NCBI GenBank assembly: GCA_938020565.1
Contig: CALIHP010000034.1
Coordinates: 43,262 to 107,261 of the forward strand
Length of the DNA: 64,000 bases
Source of the DNA: an uncultured Anaerolineaceae bacterium
Lineage (GTDB): Bacteria; Chloroflexota; Anaerolineae; Anaerolineales; Anaerolineaceae
Direction: 5' to 3'
The translations under genes and the position numbers were made by a program. Position 1 is the stretch's first letter. Every line of letters starts with the position of its first letter. Below the pieces are notes generated by a model, which was not told the DNA's origin, did not search any database, and saw nothing but the letters and a program-made list of their open reading frames with translations. Of the stretch, positions 53,623 through 62,540 are shown piece after piece.

Positions 53623-53932
53623 GGCCCTGCTTCCCTAATCCATCATGCATTTCCATTTATTTATAGCGAAAGTATAGTCGAAATTTGTGAAAAATTGAAA
53701 AAATAATGGACCTTGTTTCAGAAACCATGGCGAAGCTTATCCGTTTTATCGTAAACAAAAAAAGACGGGCCATTTCTGAACTCATCCCTGAAGGTTAGAT
53801 CATAATCTATCTTGAGGAGATTGATTCAGGAATGGGTCCGCCTTTTTAAATTTCTTGCATCTGCATGGCTCGATAAAAGCCGTTTCCGGAAGAGAGCCGC
53901 CCGATAGCTTGATCCGGCGTGGCAGCCGGACT
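53623..53932. other. Intergenic region between lacI and secG
   Basis: No gene. It contains the lacI upstream region (a TATACT at about 53675 on the minus strand), a structured-RNA candidate at 53756-53851, and a short perfect hairpin CCGGC-GTGGCA-GCCGG at about 53913-53928 just after secG. Confidence 0.6.
53756..53851 (-). ncRNA. Candidate structured RNA or long terminator stem
   Basis: On the minus strand GGCGGACCCATTCCTGAA pairs imperfectly with TTCAGAAATGGCCCGTC about 55 bases later, and seven Ts follow. The inside holds a second hairpin (TAGAT/ATCTA). This fits a roughly 95-base small RNA with an intrinsic terminator, or the terminator of the secG transcript with an elaborate loop. No known RNA family is recognised. 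Confidence 0.35.
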
Positions 53933-54157
53933 TTAGAAAATAATGACGCGCAGGAGGACTAAAACCAGCAGTAAGCCCGAGAAGACGATCGTCATGTTGA
54001 ACAGGATTTTTTCGATCCCGCGGCGAGCGTTAAAAACGGACGCGCCCGGTTCGTTCCCGCCCAGGCTTCCTAACCCGAGGCCCCGGTTCTGTAATATGAC
54101 GCAGGCAATCGTAGCGATCGACGTTATAATCAGGGCGATATCAAAAAAAGTCTCCAT
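53933..54157 (-). CDS. secG: Protein translocase subunit SecG
   Basis: 74 residues from ATG 54157, which has GGAGG eight bases upstream. Two membrane helices (IALIITSIATIACVILQ; ILFNMTIVFSGLLLVLVLL) flank the conserved loop GLGSLGG and FNARRGIEK. SecG assists SecYE in protein export. Confidence 0.9.
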   Translation of the reverse strand: METFFDIALIITSIATIACVILQNRGLGLGSLGGNEPGASVFNARRGIEKILFNMTIVFSGLLLVLVLLRVIIF

Positions 54158-54225
54158 TAAAAAATCCTCCATGTTTTGTTAACATGGCTATTATACATGA
54201 AATCTTGAAAAGCGGAGACGGATAC

Positions 54226-55350
54226 ATGCAGGAAATCACGGTTAATTTACATAATCATTCGTCATTCTCCCGCGGCGATCGAAAGTATCATTCGTTGGCG
54301 CAGGCGGGCCTGACCGCCGGGACCGACGTCCTGATCGTTACTGACGCGAACGTTTACGTTTCCGGAAAGGAACAGTACTACTATCGCGATGAACGCAGAC
54401 TGCTCGTGTTGACTGGCGAAGAAGTATTCCGAGCGTTTCCGAACGACGCGGGGCATATGCTTGTCCTGAATGGGGGCCGGGAAATGGCGAATCTGGCGGA
54501 TACGCCGCAGCAGCTGATTAACTTCTGCAGCCAGTGGGACGGGCTGACGATCCTTGCGCATCCATTCGACGGCCTGACGGAACGGGAGGTTCTGGCTGCG
54601 AATCGGGCGCCCCTGGCTCCAAAACGGGCGGATTCCTTCCATTCGCCGCTGAATTCGCCGTGGATAAACTGGGAAATTCAAAATTTTACCGGAATTGAGA
54701 TTTTAAACCTGCAGAGCGAATATAAAATGTCGGAGCAGCGGAGCGGATTCGGATTATCTGACCTTTTCCTCCAGTCAACCGGCGCAGACAGGCTGATGCA
54801 TGCGTCGTTGGCGGCGCTTCAGAAATGGGATGAGTTCCTGACCAAGGGCAGGCGGGTCGCCGCATATTGCGGATCGGCCTGCGTTAACTTTGCTCGATGG
54901 GCTTCGGGCCGCCGTCTGGATATTCTTGACGAATCGCACCTGTTCGCGGCGGCGAAGAACCACCTCTATCTTTCGGAACCGCTCAGCGGCGATCTGGAAA
55001 GCGATCGGGCGAATATTTACCGTTCGTTGAAATTGGGGCGGGGTTTCGTTTCGATCGACTGGTTCCATCCGACCGACGGTTTTGTTTTCAAGGCAGATAC
55101 ATCTGCGGGGACGGTTTATCCAGGCGACAGGACTGCGTTAGACGCTGGCGCGACGATTAAAATCGAAATTCCGTCAGAGAAATGCGTCTGCCGATTGATC
55201 CATCAGGGAAAAATCCTTCGGGAATGGGAGAATGCCCGCTCGATCCCGCTGATCGTGAATCGTCCGGGCTATTATCGCGTTGAAGTCTATGTTCCATATC
55301 GGTTCCAGCTCCGCGGCTGGATTTATACGAATCCGATTTATTTTTATTGA
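54226..55350 (+). CDS. PHP-domain-like protein, function unknown
   Basis: 374 residues from ATG 54226 (GGAG upstream). The N-terminus VNLHNHSSFSRGDRKYHSLAQAG and VLIVTDANVYV resembles the first motifs of PHP metal-dependent phosphoesterases (HxH, TDH), with TDAN in place of TDH. LTGEEVFRAF, TILAHPFDG and AYCGSACVNFARW could provide other ligands. The C-terminal 100 residues look like a beta-sandwich. It is followed 12 bases later by ybaK. Confidence 0.75.
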   Translation: MQEITVNLHNHSSFSRGDRKYHSLAQAGLTAGTDVLIVTDANVYVSGKEQYYYRDERRLLVLTGEEVFRAFPNDAGHMLVLNGGREMANLADTPQQLINFCSQWDGLTILAHPFDGLTEREVLAANRAPLAPKRADSFHSPLNSPWINWEIQNFTGIEILNLQSEYKMSEQRSGFGLSDLFLQSTGADRLMHASLAALQKWDEFLTKGRRVAAYCGSACVNFARWASGRRLDILDESHLFAAAKNHLYLSEPLSGDLESDRANIYRSLKLGRGFVSIDWFHPTDGFVFKADTSAGTVYPGDRTALDAGATIKIEIPSEKCVCRLIHQGKILREWENARSIPLIVNRPGYYRVEVYVPYRFQLRGWIYTNPIYFY

Positions 55351-55362
55351 GAAGGAAGTGCC

Positions 55363-55857
55363 ATGCGGACGAATAATATTACCCGTTTTTTGCTATCGAG
55401 AAAGGTTGCGTTCGAAGTTTTAGAAAGCGAACCGATTAAGCGATCCGCGGTTGAATTGGCTGAACGGCTTGGCGTTGATCCGTGGATGGTCTATAAATCG
55501 ATCGTCTTGAAGCGCGCGGAACGGGGAAAGCCGATCGTCGTCGTTATTCCGGGACCTGCGTCGGTTGATTTGAAGAAGGTTGCCGCGCTGTTAGAAGAGA
55601 AAAAATTATTCATGACGACGCAGTCTGAAGCCGAAAAGCTGACCGGAATGCTGTCGGGCGGCATATCGCCGCTGGGCCTTCTCCATAAAAGATTCAGCTT
55701 TGTCGTCGATGCTTCCGCCGCAGAAATCCCGGCGATGATCCTGTCAGGCGGAGAGCGCGGCTTGTCGGTCCGGATCCATGGAAAGGACCTGATCGACCTG
55801 ATTCAGCCCGCTGTCGGCTGGGTAACGGCGGATGAATCTGCTGACGGCGGCGTATGA
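55363..55857 (+). CDS. ybaK: YbaK/EbsC-type aminoacyl-tRNA deacylase
   Basis: 164 residues. The catalytic lysine is in MVYKSIVLK; GGISPLGLL and the end RGLSVRIHGKDLIDL complete the fold. YbaK hydrolyses Cys-tRNA(Pro) and similar mischarged tRNAs. GAAGGAAGTG lies before the ATG. Its stop overlaps the DUF2085 gene (ATGA). Confidence 0.93.
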   Translation: MRTNNITRFLLSRKVAFEVLESEPIKRSAVELAERLGVDPWMVYKSIVLKRAERGKPIVVVIPGPASVDLKKVAALLEEKKLFMTTQSEAEKLTGMLSGGISPLGLLHKRFSFVVDASAAEIPAMILSGGERGLSVRIHGKDLIDLIQPAVGWVTADESADGGV

Positions 55858-56681
55858 GCGATCGATTGCCGGGAAGAGGGATCCGGCTTGCGTTGCGCAT
55901 AGGCATAATTCTATTTATCATCACGGCGCTGCTCGTCTGGCTTATTTTCGGCGAACCCGGCGTATCTGGACGGTTCAATACGTTGGGCTTTGCGTTCTGT
56001 CATCAGCTGCCGACGCGAACCCCGTCGTTTGGCGGCGTCGCCTGTCCGCTTTGCTATCGCTGCAGCGGGCTGTTTTTCGGAATTGCCGTAGGCTTTTTTC
56101 TGTTTTGCCGCCGCGCCGTTTCGTTCCGCTCGCTGCTGGGACCTGCCCCGATGATTGGCGCGATTTCGGCGATTGTTTTTTACGCGTTCGACGGAGTGAA
56201 GAACCTGAACCGCAGTCCGCTTCTTTCCGGTCTTTACCCGGACCGACCGATCCTGCGCTGTCTTTCGGGGTTCGGACTGGGCGTTTGGGTCGGACTGATT
56301 TTGACGCTCATGCTCCGTGAGTTTATCAGTCTCGAACGTTTCAGCGCGGGTCGGCGAATCGGATGGCACGATTTGCTGATCGCGCTTTGCCTGTCGGTTG
56401 TCGGCGCTTACCTGCTCTTGAGCGCGGATCCGCGCTGGATCCTGATTCAGCGCGTGTTTGGCCTGACGTTAGGGCTGATCCCGGTGACGGTGACCGGGAC
56501 GCTGTTTTTCGTTTTGGTTTCGGGAATGGACCGGTTGGTCCGGTTTGCGGGGGAGCCGCTGCCGGTTTGGGATCGTGTCCTCGGCGCGGCCGCGCTGACG
56601 GCTTTATTCATTGGCTCGATCATCGTTTTCCGATATCAGGTCACTGGCGGATGGATCCGGGAAATCAACGTCCTCAGGTAA
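55854..56681 (+). CDS. DUF2085 family membrane protein
   Basis: 275 residues, about six membrane helices. The family's cysteine/histidine motif is intact: FAFCHQLPTRTPSFGG and CPLCYRCSGLFFG, which suggests a metal site near the membrane surface. Function unknown. It is a paralogue of the protein at 18809. Its 3' end overlaps the converging ABC ATPase gene by eight bases. Confidence 0.88.
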   Translation: MSDRLPGRGIRLALRIGIILFIITALLVWLIFGEPGVSGRFNTLGFAFCHQLPTRTPSFGGVACPLCYRCSGLFFGIAVGFFLFCRRAVSFRSLLGPAPMIGAISAIVFYAFDGVKNLNRSPLLSGLYPDRPILRCLSGFGLGVWVGLILTLMLREFISLERFSAGRRIGWHDLLIALCLSVVGAYLLLSADPRWILIQRVFGLTLGLIPVTVTGTLFFVLVSGMDRLVRFAGEPLPVWDRVLGAAALTALFIGSIIVFRYQVTGGWIREINVLR

Positions 56682-57720
56682 ACAGGACGCTGATCTGATC
56701 GCTGCTGAATGGAATGACGATTTTTTCGCCGATTTCGCGCGAGCGCTTCGACCATACGGAAAAAATCGTTCCTTCGGCGATTTCAACGTGAATTTCATAC
56801 GCCGATCCTTTGAAAATAATGTCCTTGACGCTGCCTTCCATTCGGTACTTAAAATCGTCAGCGTTGTCTTCGATCGTCAGCCCATGAAAGAGGAGATGTA
56901 TTTTCTGACCGAGGATAAGGTCATGGGGCAGGCTGACTTCCAGCCGGCTCAGGCGTTCGCCCAGCTTGCATTCAACTTTATTGGCGCTGATCGCCGTTCC
57001 GGGCGTAATATTCTGATGCCCCAGGAATTTCGCCGCCCAGACAGAAGCGGGGCTCTGGTAGACGCTTTCCGGCGTCCCGCTCTGGATAATCCTTCCGTCA
57101 TGGAGAAGCGAGATCCGGTCGCCGATCGAGAAGCCTTCCTCCTGGTCATGCGTAACGTAGATCGCGGGAATCCCGTTTTTTCCGAGAATCTCGCGCAGCT
57201 CGGCGAGCAGGGCGTGCTTGAGCGAATGATCCAGCGCGCCCAGCGGTTCGTCGAGCATTAATAAATGCGGCCTGGGCGCGAGCGAACGGGCGAGCGCGAC
57301 GCGCTGCTGTTCCCCGCCGGAGAGCTCGGTCACGCGACGGTTGCTGAAGCTGGTCATGCTGATCTGGTCGAGGAGCAGATTGACGCGCTCGCGGATCATC
57401 TTTTTTGAAAGCCCTTTCTTTATTTCCAGCCCGAACGCGACGTTCTCCGCGACGGTCCGATTGGGGAAAAGCGCGTAATCCTGGAACATCAGCCCAAAAT
57501 TCCGTTTGTCTGGCGGCAGGTTGTTGATTTTCGCTCCATTCCAATGAACCTCGCCATGCAGCGGTTTTTCCAGTCCTGCGATAATCCGAAGCAGCGTGCT
57601 TTTTCCGCTTCCGCTTTCGCCCAGCAGGCACAGAACCTCATGATCAGAGAGCGAAAGGGACAGGTCGTTTAGCAGCGGCTTGTTCCCATATCGGTAGGAT
57701 AAATTCGAGATTGTCAGCAT
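56674..57720 (-). CDS. ABC transporter ATP-binding protein (Fe3+/thiamine/spermidine type)
   Basis: About 348 residues from ATG 57720; ATG 57741 is possible. Walker A GESGSGKST, Q-loop MFQDYALFPNRTVAENVAFGL, signature LSGGEQQRVALARSL, Walker B LLMLDEPLGALD, switch VTHDQEE; then a TOBE-like C-terminal domain. It is eight bases from the permease gene and should energise it. The substrate-binding protein is missing from the window. Confidence 0.93.
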   Translation of the reverse strand: MLTISNLSYRYGNKPLLNDLSLSLSDHEVLCLLGESGSGKSTLLRIIAGLEKPLHGEVHWNGAKINNLPPDKRNFGLMFQDYALFPNRTVAENVAFGLEIKKGLSKKMIRERVNLLLDQISMTSFSNRRVTELSGGEQQRVALARSLAPRPHLLMLDEPLGALDHSLKHALLAELREILGKNGIPAIYVTHDQEEGFSIGDRISLLHDGRIIQSGTPESVYQSPASVWAAKFLGHQNITPGTAISANKVECKLGERLSRLEVSLPHDLILGQKIHLLFHGLTIEDNADDFKYRMEGSVKDIIFKGSAYEIHVEIAEGTIFSVWSKRSREIGEKIVIPFSSDQISVLFT

Positions 57721-57727
57721 AACCGTG

Positions 57728-59401
57728 TCAGCTCCTGTCATCCGCGGGCAGCTCCGGCGCCAAAACGCTCAACATGCACATGAGCAGCAGGATCGTCGAC
57801 AGCGCCATTGCCTGCCCGAAATTTTTTGCGCCCGGCTGCCCCAGATATCGGTAGATCGCGATTGGTATCGTCGGACGCTCCGGGCTGGACAGGAACGACG
57901 AAGCGCCGAATTCGCCGAGCGAAATCGTCATCGAAAAAACAAACGCGGGAATAAGCCCGTTTTTCATCAGCGGCAGTTCAACCTTAAGAAACGTCCTGAA
58001 CGGATTTGCGCCTAAAACGGCGGCGCTCTGACGAAGCGAGAGCGGAATCCCGGAAAAAGCGGGCTTCAGCGAGCGGATTGCGAAGGGGAGCGCGATAAGT
58101 CCATGCGCGGCGACGATCAGCAGCGGATTTCGGATTTGGCTCCGAAACGTGATTAAATATCCAAGGCCCAGCGTGACCGCGGAGGTTCCGATCGAGATCA
58201 TGAAAAGCCATTCAAGCCGTCGGGTCCAGGGATAACGGTTCTCGGCGAAGACGATCAGCCCTCCCGTCAGGGTTGCGAGAATACCGACGCCGATTCCAAC
58301 CGTTAACGAATTAAACAGGGCCATCAGCGGCGGAACATAGAAAAACGATTTCCGTTCGTTGATAAAGAGCTGCTTAAAAAACGTCAGCGTCCAGCCGGCA
58401 TCTCCACCCAGGCGTTCAGCTTCCGCGGGAAGAAGGTAAAACGAGCGTGTTACGAGCGCGATCAGCGGCAGTCCCAAAAAGAAAACAAGTCCGAAAAGGT
58501 ACAGCGATATCCAAAGCCGTGAGCCAAGCCCTTGAATTTTTCGCTGATTTTCGCCGTGGACCCGGGGAATTCGCAGCGCGGCGATCGTTTTCGATGACAG
58601 CTGGTCCAACAGGGTAATTCCCAGCGTTACGATCAGCTGGAGAATCGAAAGCGTCGACGCCATCGGCAGGTTCAGGAACATCAGTGCCTGCTGCGATATT
58701 TCGACTTCGACCGTCCGAAAGGTGCCGCCGCCCAGCAGCAGCACGACGCCGTAGCTGGTGAAATCAAACAGAAAAACAATCAGCGCGGCAGATTGCAGCG
58801 TGGGACGGAGCAGCGGGAAAACGACTTTTCGGAACGCCGTCCAGGCAGAGCAGCCTAAGACGCGGCCGGCTTCTTCATAGCGCGTATCCAGTCCCGACCA
58901 TGCAGCGCTGACCATGCGGATGACGATTGAAATATTATAAAAGATATGTGCGGCGATAATTATTTGCAGCGTGCCGAACGCGCGGATTGGAGGTACCGTC
59001 AGGCTGTTCAGCTTCATGATCAACAGGTTGATCCAGCCTTTCGTCCCGATCAGCGCGTTGAAGGCGGTCGCGGTGACGATCGTCGGGAGGATGAACGGAA
59101 TTGAGAACAGCGCGTTCAGGAATCGTTTCCCGAAGAACCGGTACCGAGCGAAGATATAAGCGGCGGGGAGCCCGAAGAGCATCGTTAAAACGGTAGAGAG
59201 CAGCGCCTGAAACGCCGTGAAGCGAAAGACGGTGGTAATCCTGCCCCAGTCGATCCCGGCCTTGCCGAAAAGCTCGCTGAACGAAACGCGGAAGATTTCG
59301 GCGAGGGGGCGATAGAAGAAGAACGCTGCGAAGGCGATCGGGATGGCGATCAGGATGGCGCCTTTCAGGAATGCGATCGGCCGTGGTGGGGTGGTTTCCA
59401 T
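57728..59401 (-). CDS. ABC transporter permease, fused double domain (FbpB/ThiP type)
   Basis: 557 residues, about twelve helices in two BPD_transp_1 halves. Each half has an EAA-type loop (EEAGRVLGCSAWTAFRKVVFPLL and RQSAAVLGANPFRTFLKVELPLM). Such fused permeases import iron(III), thiamine or sulfate-like ions. The -10 box TATAAT ends seven bases before the ATG, predicting a leaderless message. No binding protein is near. Confidence 0.93.
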   Translation of the reverse strand: METTPPRPIAFLKGAILIAIPIAFAAFFFYRPLAEIFRVSFSELFGKAGIDWGRITTVFRFTAFQALLSTVLTMLFGLPAAYIFARYRFFGKRFLNALFSIPFILPTIVTATAFNALIGTKGWINLLIMKLNSLTVPPIRAFGTLQIIIAAHIFYNISIVIRMVSAAWSGLDTRYEEAGRVLGCSAWTAFRKVVFPLLRPTLQSAALIVFLFDFTSYGVVLLLGGGTFRTVEVEISQQALMFLNLPMASTLSILQLIVTLGITLLDQLSSKTIAALRIPRVHGENQRKIQGLGSRLWISLYLFGLVFFLGLPLIALVTRSFYLLPAEAERLGGDAGWTLTFFKQLFINERKSFFYVPPLMALFNSLTVGIGVGILATLTGGLIVFAENRYPWTRRLEWLFMISIGTSAVTLGLGYLITFRSQIRNPLLIVAAHGLIALPFAIRSLKPAFSGIPLSLRQSAAVLGANPFRTFLKVELPLMKNGLIPAFVFSMTISLGEFGASSFLSSPERPTIPIAIYRYLGQPGAKNFGQAMALSTILLLMCMLSVLAPELPADDRS

Positions 59402-59408
59402 GGACGAA

Positions 59409-59414
59409 ATTATA
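59409..59414 (-). promoter_or_regulatory. -10 box of the permease operon, leaderless
   Basis: TATAAT on the minus strand, then TTCGTCC and the ATG: the same -10/N7/ATG geometry as the PolB cassette. The -35 is weak (TTTTAG). Confidence 0.6.
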
Positions 59415-59433
59415 GCGTGAATCCTGGAAAACT

Positions 59434-59469
59434 AAAACAGCGCTCCTGAAATCGTCAGCGCGCTGTTTT
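59434..59469 (-). terminator. Terminator of the tmRNA gene
   Basis: AAAACAGCGC and GCGCTGTTTT around a 16-base loop, four bases beyond the tmRNA 3' end; on the minus strand TTTTAGTTTTCC follows. Confidence 0.85.
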
Positions 59470-59472
59470 GAG

Positions 59473-59868
59473 TGGAGATGGCGGGAGTCGAACCCGCGTC
59501 CGAAAGAATCGAACCTCGAATATCCTACGAGCGTATTTCCGTTTCGTTTTAACTTATCATCAAGGGACGGAACGCACTCGATGAAAGCGATTCACTCAGA
59601 CCCGAAAGTCCTCTTTTGTTCCGCGCCGTGAATTCGCGGTCAGCATCCTGACATTATGGCGCCCGCTCCGCGATCGGTCAGGATTCGATTCGGGCGGACG
59701 TGACCTGAAAAGGTCAGGCTGAACGCCGGTCGCTTAAGCAGCTAACGGCATTGCAGCGTAGGAAGTGCGATTGTTGGCACTTAATTTTTTGCGCTGATTT
59801 TACGAGATCGGGCGCCTCTCGACTCGCAATTCGGATCCAGCCTCCCCCGTCGAGACCATGGCATCCCC
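59473..59868 (-). ncRNA. ssrA: Transfer-messenger RNA (tmRNA)
   Basis: About 396 bases. The 5' end GGGGATG pairs with CATCTCC at the 3' end (one G-U) to form the acceptor stem, and the T-arm GCGGGTTCGACTCCCGC is present. The discriminator A is encoded but CCA is not. The tag frame GCC AAC AAT ... GCT GCT TAA codes ANNRTSYAAMPLAA, ending in the expected LAA degradation signal. With SmpB it frees stalled ribosomes. Confidence 0.96.
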
Positions 59869-59951
59869 GAATTTAGATGATTATTCTACCATGAGAACCT
59901 TCGGAACGGTGAAAATTGGTTATACTTTGCCGGTAAGGAGAATACCCATTC

Positions 59952-60581
59952 TTGCGGCCTGAACTCGTTCTGCTTCTATCCGTCCCGATCCAATTCCTTG
60001 CCTGGGTATTTCTCTCTGTTTCCATGACGCTTCGGGCGCGGATAAAGTTCCATGAGACCGGAATTCGATCGCCCGTTTTTTCTATGACGCGGTTCTGGAT
60101 TGGATTTGGATTTACGCTGTTTTATTTATTGATGACGCTCAGGGAGTCTTCTTCCCATGATCTGGTCCCGTCTGCAGCGATCCATGTACTGCTGATGCTT
60201 GCGGCGATCAGCGATATCTGGATCGAACGAATCCCGATTGAGACGAACCTGCTGCTGTTGATTGCAGGTTTTTGTATTTCGTATAGGCAAAACAGTGTGC
60301 AAACCTGCCTCTTATCCAGTTTTGCCGCATTTTTAATTTGCTTCCTTCTACAAAGCGGCTTCTCCATTTTTTTAAAAGCTGAGTTTTTTGCTTTTGGGGA
60401 TATTCTGTTTACGGCCGCGCTTTGCGGAGCGGTTGGATTCATGCGAGGGTTTTCCGCGTTTGGACTGGGAATGGCCGGAGCGGGTGTCTTTGCCGCGTTG
60501 TTCCGCGAGAGAATCGGCGGAAGGAAGGCGACGATCCCCATGATCCCTTTTATCTGCCTGGCGCTTGTGCTGCTGCCGTGA
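59952..60581 (+). CDS. Prepilin peptidase (A24)-like membrane protein
   Basis: 209 residues from TTG 59952, with AAGGAG upstream. About six helices. The aspartate-protease motifs are LAAISDIWIERIP and AFGDILF, in the positions of D...IPN and GxGD of A24 peptidases. The N-terminal methylase domain with its cysteines is absent, as in archaeal FlaK/TadV-like forms. No pilin genes are in the window. Confidence 0.72.
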   Translation: MRPELVLLLSVPIQFLAWVFLSVSMTLRARIKFHETGIRSPVFSMTRFWIGFGFTLFYLLMTLRESSSHDLVPSAAIHVLLMLAAISDIWIERIPIETNLLLLIAGFCISYRQNSVQTCLLSSFAAFLICFLLQSGFSIFLKAEFFAFGDILFTAALCGAVGFMRGFSAFGLGMAGAGVFAALFRERIGGRKATIPMIPFICLALVLLP

Positions 60582-60606
60582 GCGGCGTTTTCATTAATAA
60601 AGGAGA

Positions 60607-60632
60607 AAGAGCCCCGAAAAATCAGGGCTCTT
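60607..60632 (-). terminator. Terminator of pckA
   Basis: AAGAGCCC and GGGCTCTT around a ten-base loop; on the minus strand TTTCTCCTTTATT follows. Confidence 0.7.
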
Positions 60633-60670
60633 CCGATAATTCTTCGTTTTCGCTGTCGCGAAAGGATATT

Positions 60671-62272
60671 TCAGGCCTTCGGACCGGCGTTGACGATTTC
60701 AGCGGCGGTCTGCGCAGCGTATTTCTTGAAGTTCTGTTCAAACGAGGCGACGAGCTTCTTCGCAGCTTCGTCATATGCAGCCTTATCCGCCCATGTATCG
60801 CGCGGATTCAGAACCTCGGACGGAACGCCCGGACAGCTCTTCGGAATCGCTAAACCGAAGAACGGTTCCTTGACGAATTCGACATCTTTCAGCGTCCCGT
60901 TCAGCGCCGCGGTCACAAACGCGCGCGTGTAAGGGAGCTTGAAGCGGGAGCCGATACCGTACGGACCGCCTGACCAACCCGTATTCAGCAGCCAAACGTT
61001 TGATTCATGCTCAGCGATTTTCTTTCCGAGAAGCGCGGCGTAGACGGACGGATGGAGGGGAAGGAACGGCGAACCGAAGCAGGCCGAGAAGTTCGGCTGC
61101 GGTTCGGTGACCCCACGTTCCGTACCGGCGAGCTTGGACGTATATCCCGACATGAAGTAATACATCGCCTGGTTCTTATCCAATTTCGAAAGCGGAGGAA
61201 GGACGCCGGAAGCGTCGGCCGTCAGGAAGAAAATATTATTCGGAATCGCGCCCTGCCCGTTTTCGACGATACCGTCGATGAAATGGATCGGGTAGGAACC
61301 GCGCGTATTTTCCGTCAGGCGGGCGCTGTCAAGATCGATCTCGCGCGTCACCGGGTCATAATCGACGTTTTCAAGGATTGCGCCATAGCGATGGATCGCA
61401 TCCCAGATCAGCGGCTCGTGCTCATGGCTCAGGCGAATAACTTTCGCATAGCAGCCACCTTCAAAGTTGAAGGTCCCGTGATCGCTCCAGCCATGCTCGT
61501 CGTCTCCGATCAGGAGGCGATCCGGATCGGAAGACAGGGTCGTTTTCCCCGTTCCGGACAGACCGAAGAACAGCGCCGTATCGCCGTTAACTTTGTCGAC
61601 GTTGGCGGAGCAGTGCATCGTCATGACGCCCTTAAGCGGGAGCATGAAGTTCATAACCGAGAAGATCGATTTCTTAATTTCTCCGCCATATCGCGAACCG
61701 CCGATCAGGACGATTTTCTTCGCGAAGTTGACGAGAATAAACGCTTCGGAGTTCAATCCGTCTTCTTTTCGTCCGAGCAGGCCGGGAACGCAGATGACCG
61801 TAAAGCCAGGAACCTGATCGACGCGTTCGGCGAACGGCGGGCGAAGGAACATGTTGGTGGCAAACAGGTTCGACCATGCAAGTTCGGAGATAACGCGAAC
61901 GGGAAGCCGATAGGCCGGATCGGCGCCAACGGCCAGATCTGAGACGAACAGATCGCGATTCTGAACGTATCCGAGCATCCGGTTATAAAGGACGTCGAAT
62001 TTTTCCGGGGAAATTTTTACGTTAACCTTTCCCCAGTCGATATTCTTTTCCTCTTCGGTTCCGTTATCGACGACAAAACGGTCGTTAGGAGAGCGGCCGG
62101 TGTATTTACCGGTGGCGACCATCAGGGCGCCGTCAGGAGAAAAAACGCCTTCGCCGCGTGAGACGGCTTCGTCGATCAATACGGTTTGAGCCGGGTTCCA
62201 GTAAACTTTACCGGGATTGATAATACCATAATTTTCCAGACCATACTTTCCGGGAATGCCAATATTTTCCAT
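60671..62272 (-). CDS. pckA: Phosphoenolpyruvate carboxykinase (ATP)
   Basis: 533 residues. KYTGRSPNDRFVV, then GGSRYGGEIKKSIFS, the P-loop FFGLSGTGKTTLSSDP, IGDDEHGW and ENTRGSYPI are all characteristic. It links oxaloacetate and PEP: gluconeogenesis, or in fermenters CO2 fixation with ATP gain. The leader is about 105 bases long. No related metabolic gene is adjacent. Confidence 0.98.
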   Translation of the reverse strand: MENIGIPGKYGLENYGIINPGKVYWNPAQTVLIDEAVSRGEGVFSPDGALMVATGKYTGRSPNDRFVVDNGTEEEKNIDWGKVNVKISPEKFDVLYNRMLGYVQNRDLFVSDLAVGADPAYRLPVRVISELAWSNLFATNMFLRPPFAERVDQVPGFTVICVPGLLGRKEDGLNSEAFILVNFAKKIVLIGGSRYGGEIKKSIFSVMNFMLPLKGVMTMHCSANVDKVNGDTALFFGLSGTGKTTLSSDPDRLLIGDDEHGWSDHGTFNFEGGCYAKVIRLSHEHEPLIWDAIHRYGAILENVDYDPVTREIDLDSARLTENTRGSYPIHFIDGIVENGQGAIPNNIFFLTADASGVLPPLSKLDKNQAMYYFMSGYTSKLAGTERGVTEPQPNFSACFGSPFLPLHPSVYAALLGKKIAEHESNVWLLNTGWSGGPYGIGSRFKLPYTRAFVTAALNGTLKDVEFVKEPFFGLAIPKSCPGVPSEVLNPRDTWADKAAYDEAAKKLVASFEQNFKKYAAQTAAEIVNAGPKA

Positions 62273-62382
62273 TCTGTAAAACTCCTTTATAGATTTTAAG
62301 TTTCGATTGGTCTCTTATGGAAAAAAATAACCTGATAAAGAACGCGGATGGGATGCCTCCGCAAAGAATTCCAATCACGATA

Positions 62383-62388
62383 ATTATA
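62383..62388 (-). promoter_or_regulatory. -10 box of pckA
   Basis: TATAAT on the minus strand inside GGTTTATAATTATCG. A matching -35 at 17 bases is poor. It predicts a leader of about 105 bases. Confidence 0.45.
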
Positions 62389-62452
62389 AACCGGTTTATT
62401 GGAATCAAAGTTTCAGGTTAGCTTAAATTAAAACTAAATGTCGGCACGCCGG

Positions 62453-62477
62453 GCCGCGCCTTGTTATGAGGCGCGGC
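62453..62477. repeat. Perfect 8-bp GC-rich hairpin between nusB and pckA
   Basis: GCCGCGCC and GGCGCGGC with a nine-base loop. The T-run lies on the wrong side for a terminator of the minus-strand nusB transcript, so its role is unclear. Confidence 0.5.
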
Positions 62478-62540
62478 AAAAAACAAATGTCAATCAGACG
62501 CAACGCTGAGATCGGAAAGATCAGGGAATCAGCACGTTTT

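Noticed and set aside
62208..62408. Minus-strand frame with a hydrophobic N-terminus ahead of pckA
   Set aside because: It lies in the pckA leader, begins downstream of the -10 box without a ribosome binding site, and overlaps the pckA start in another frame.
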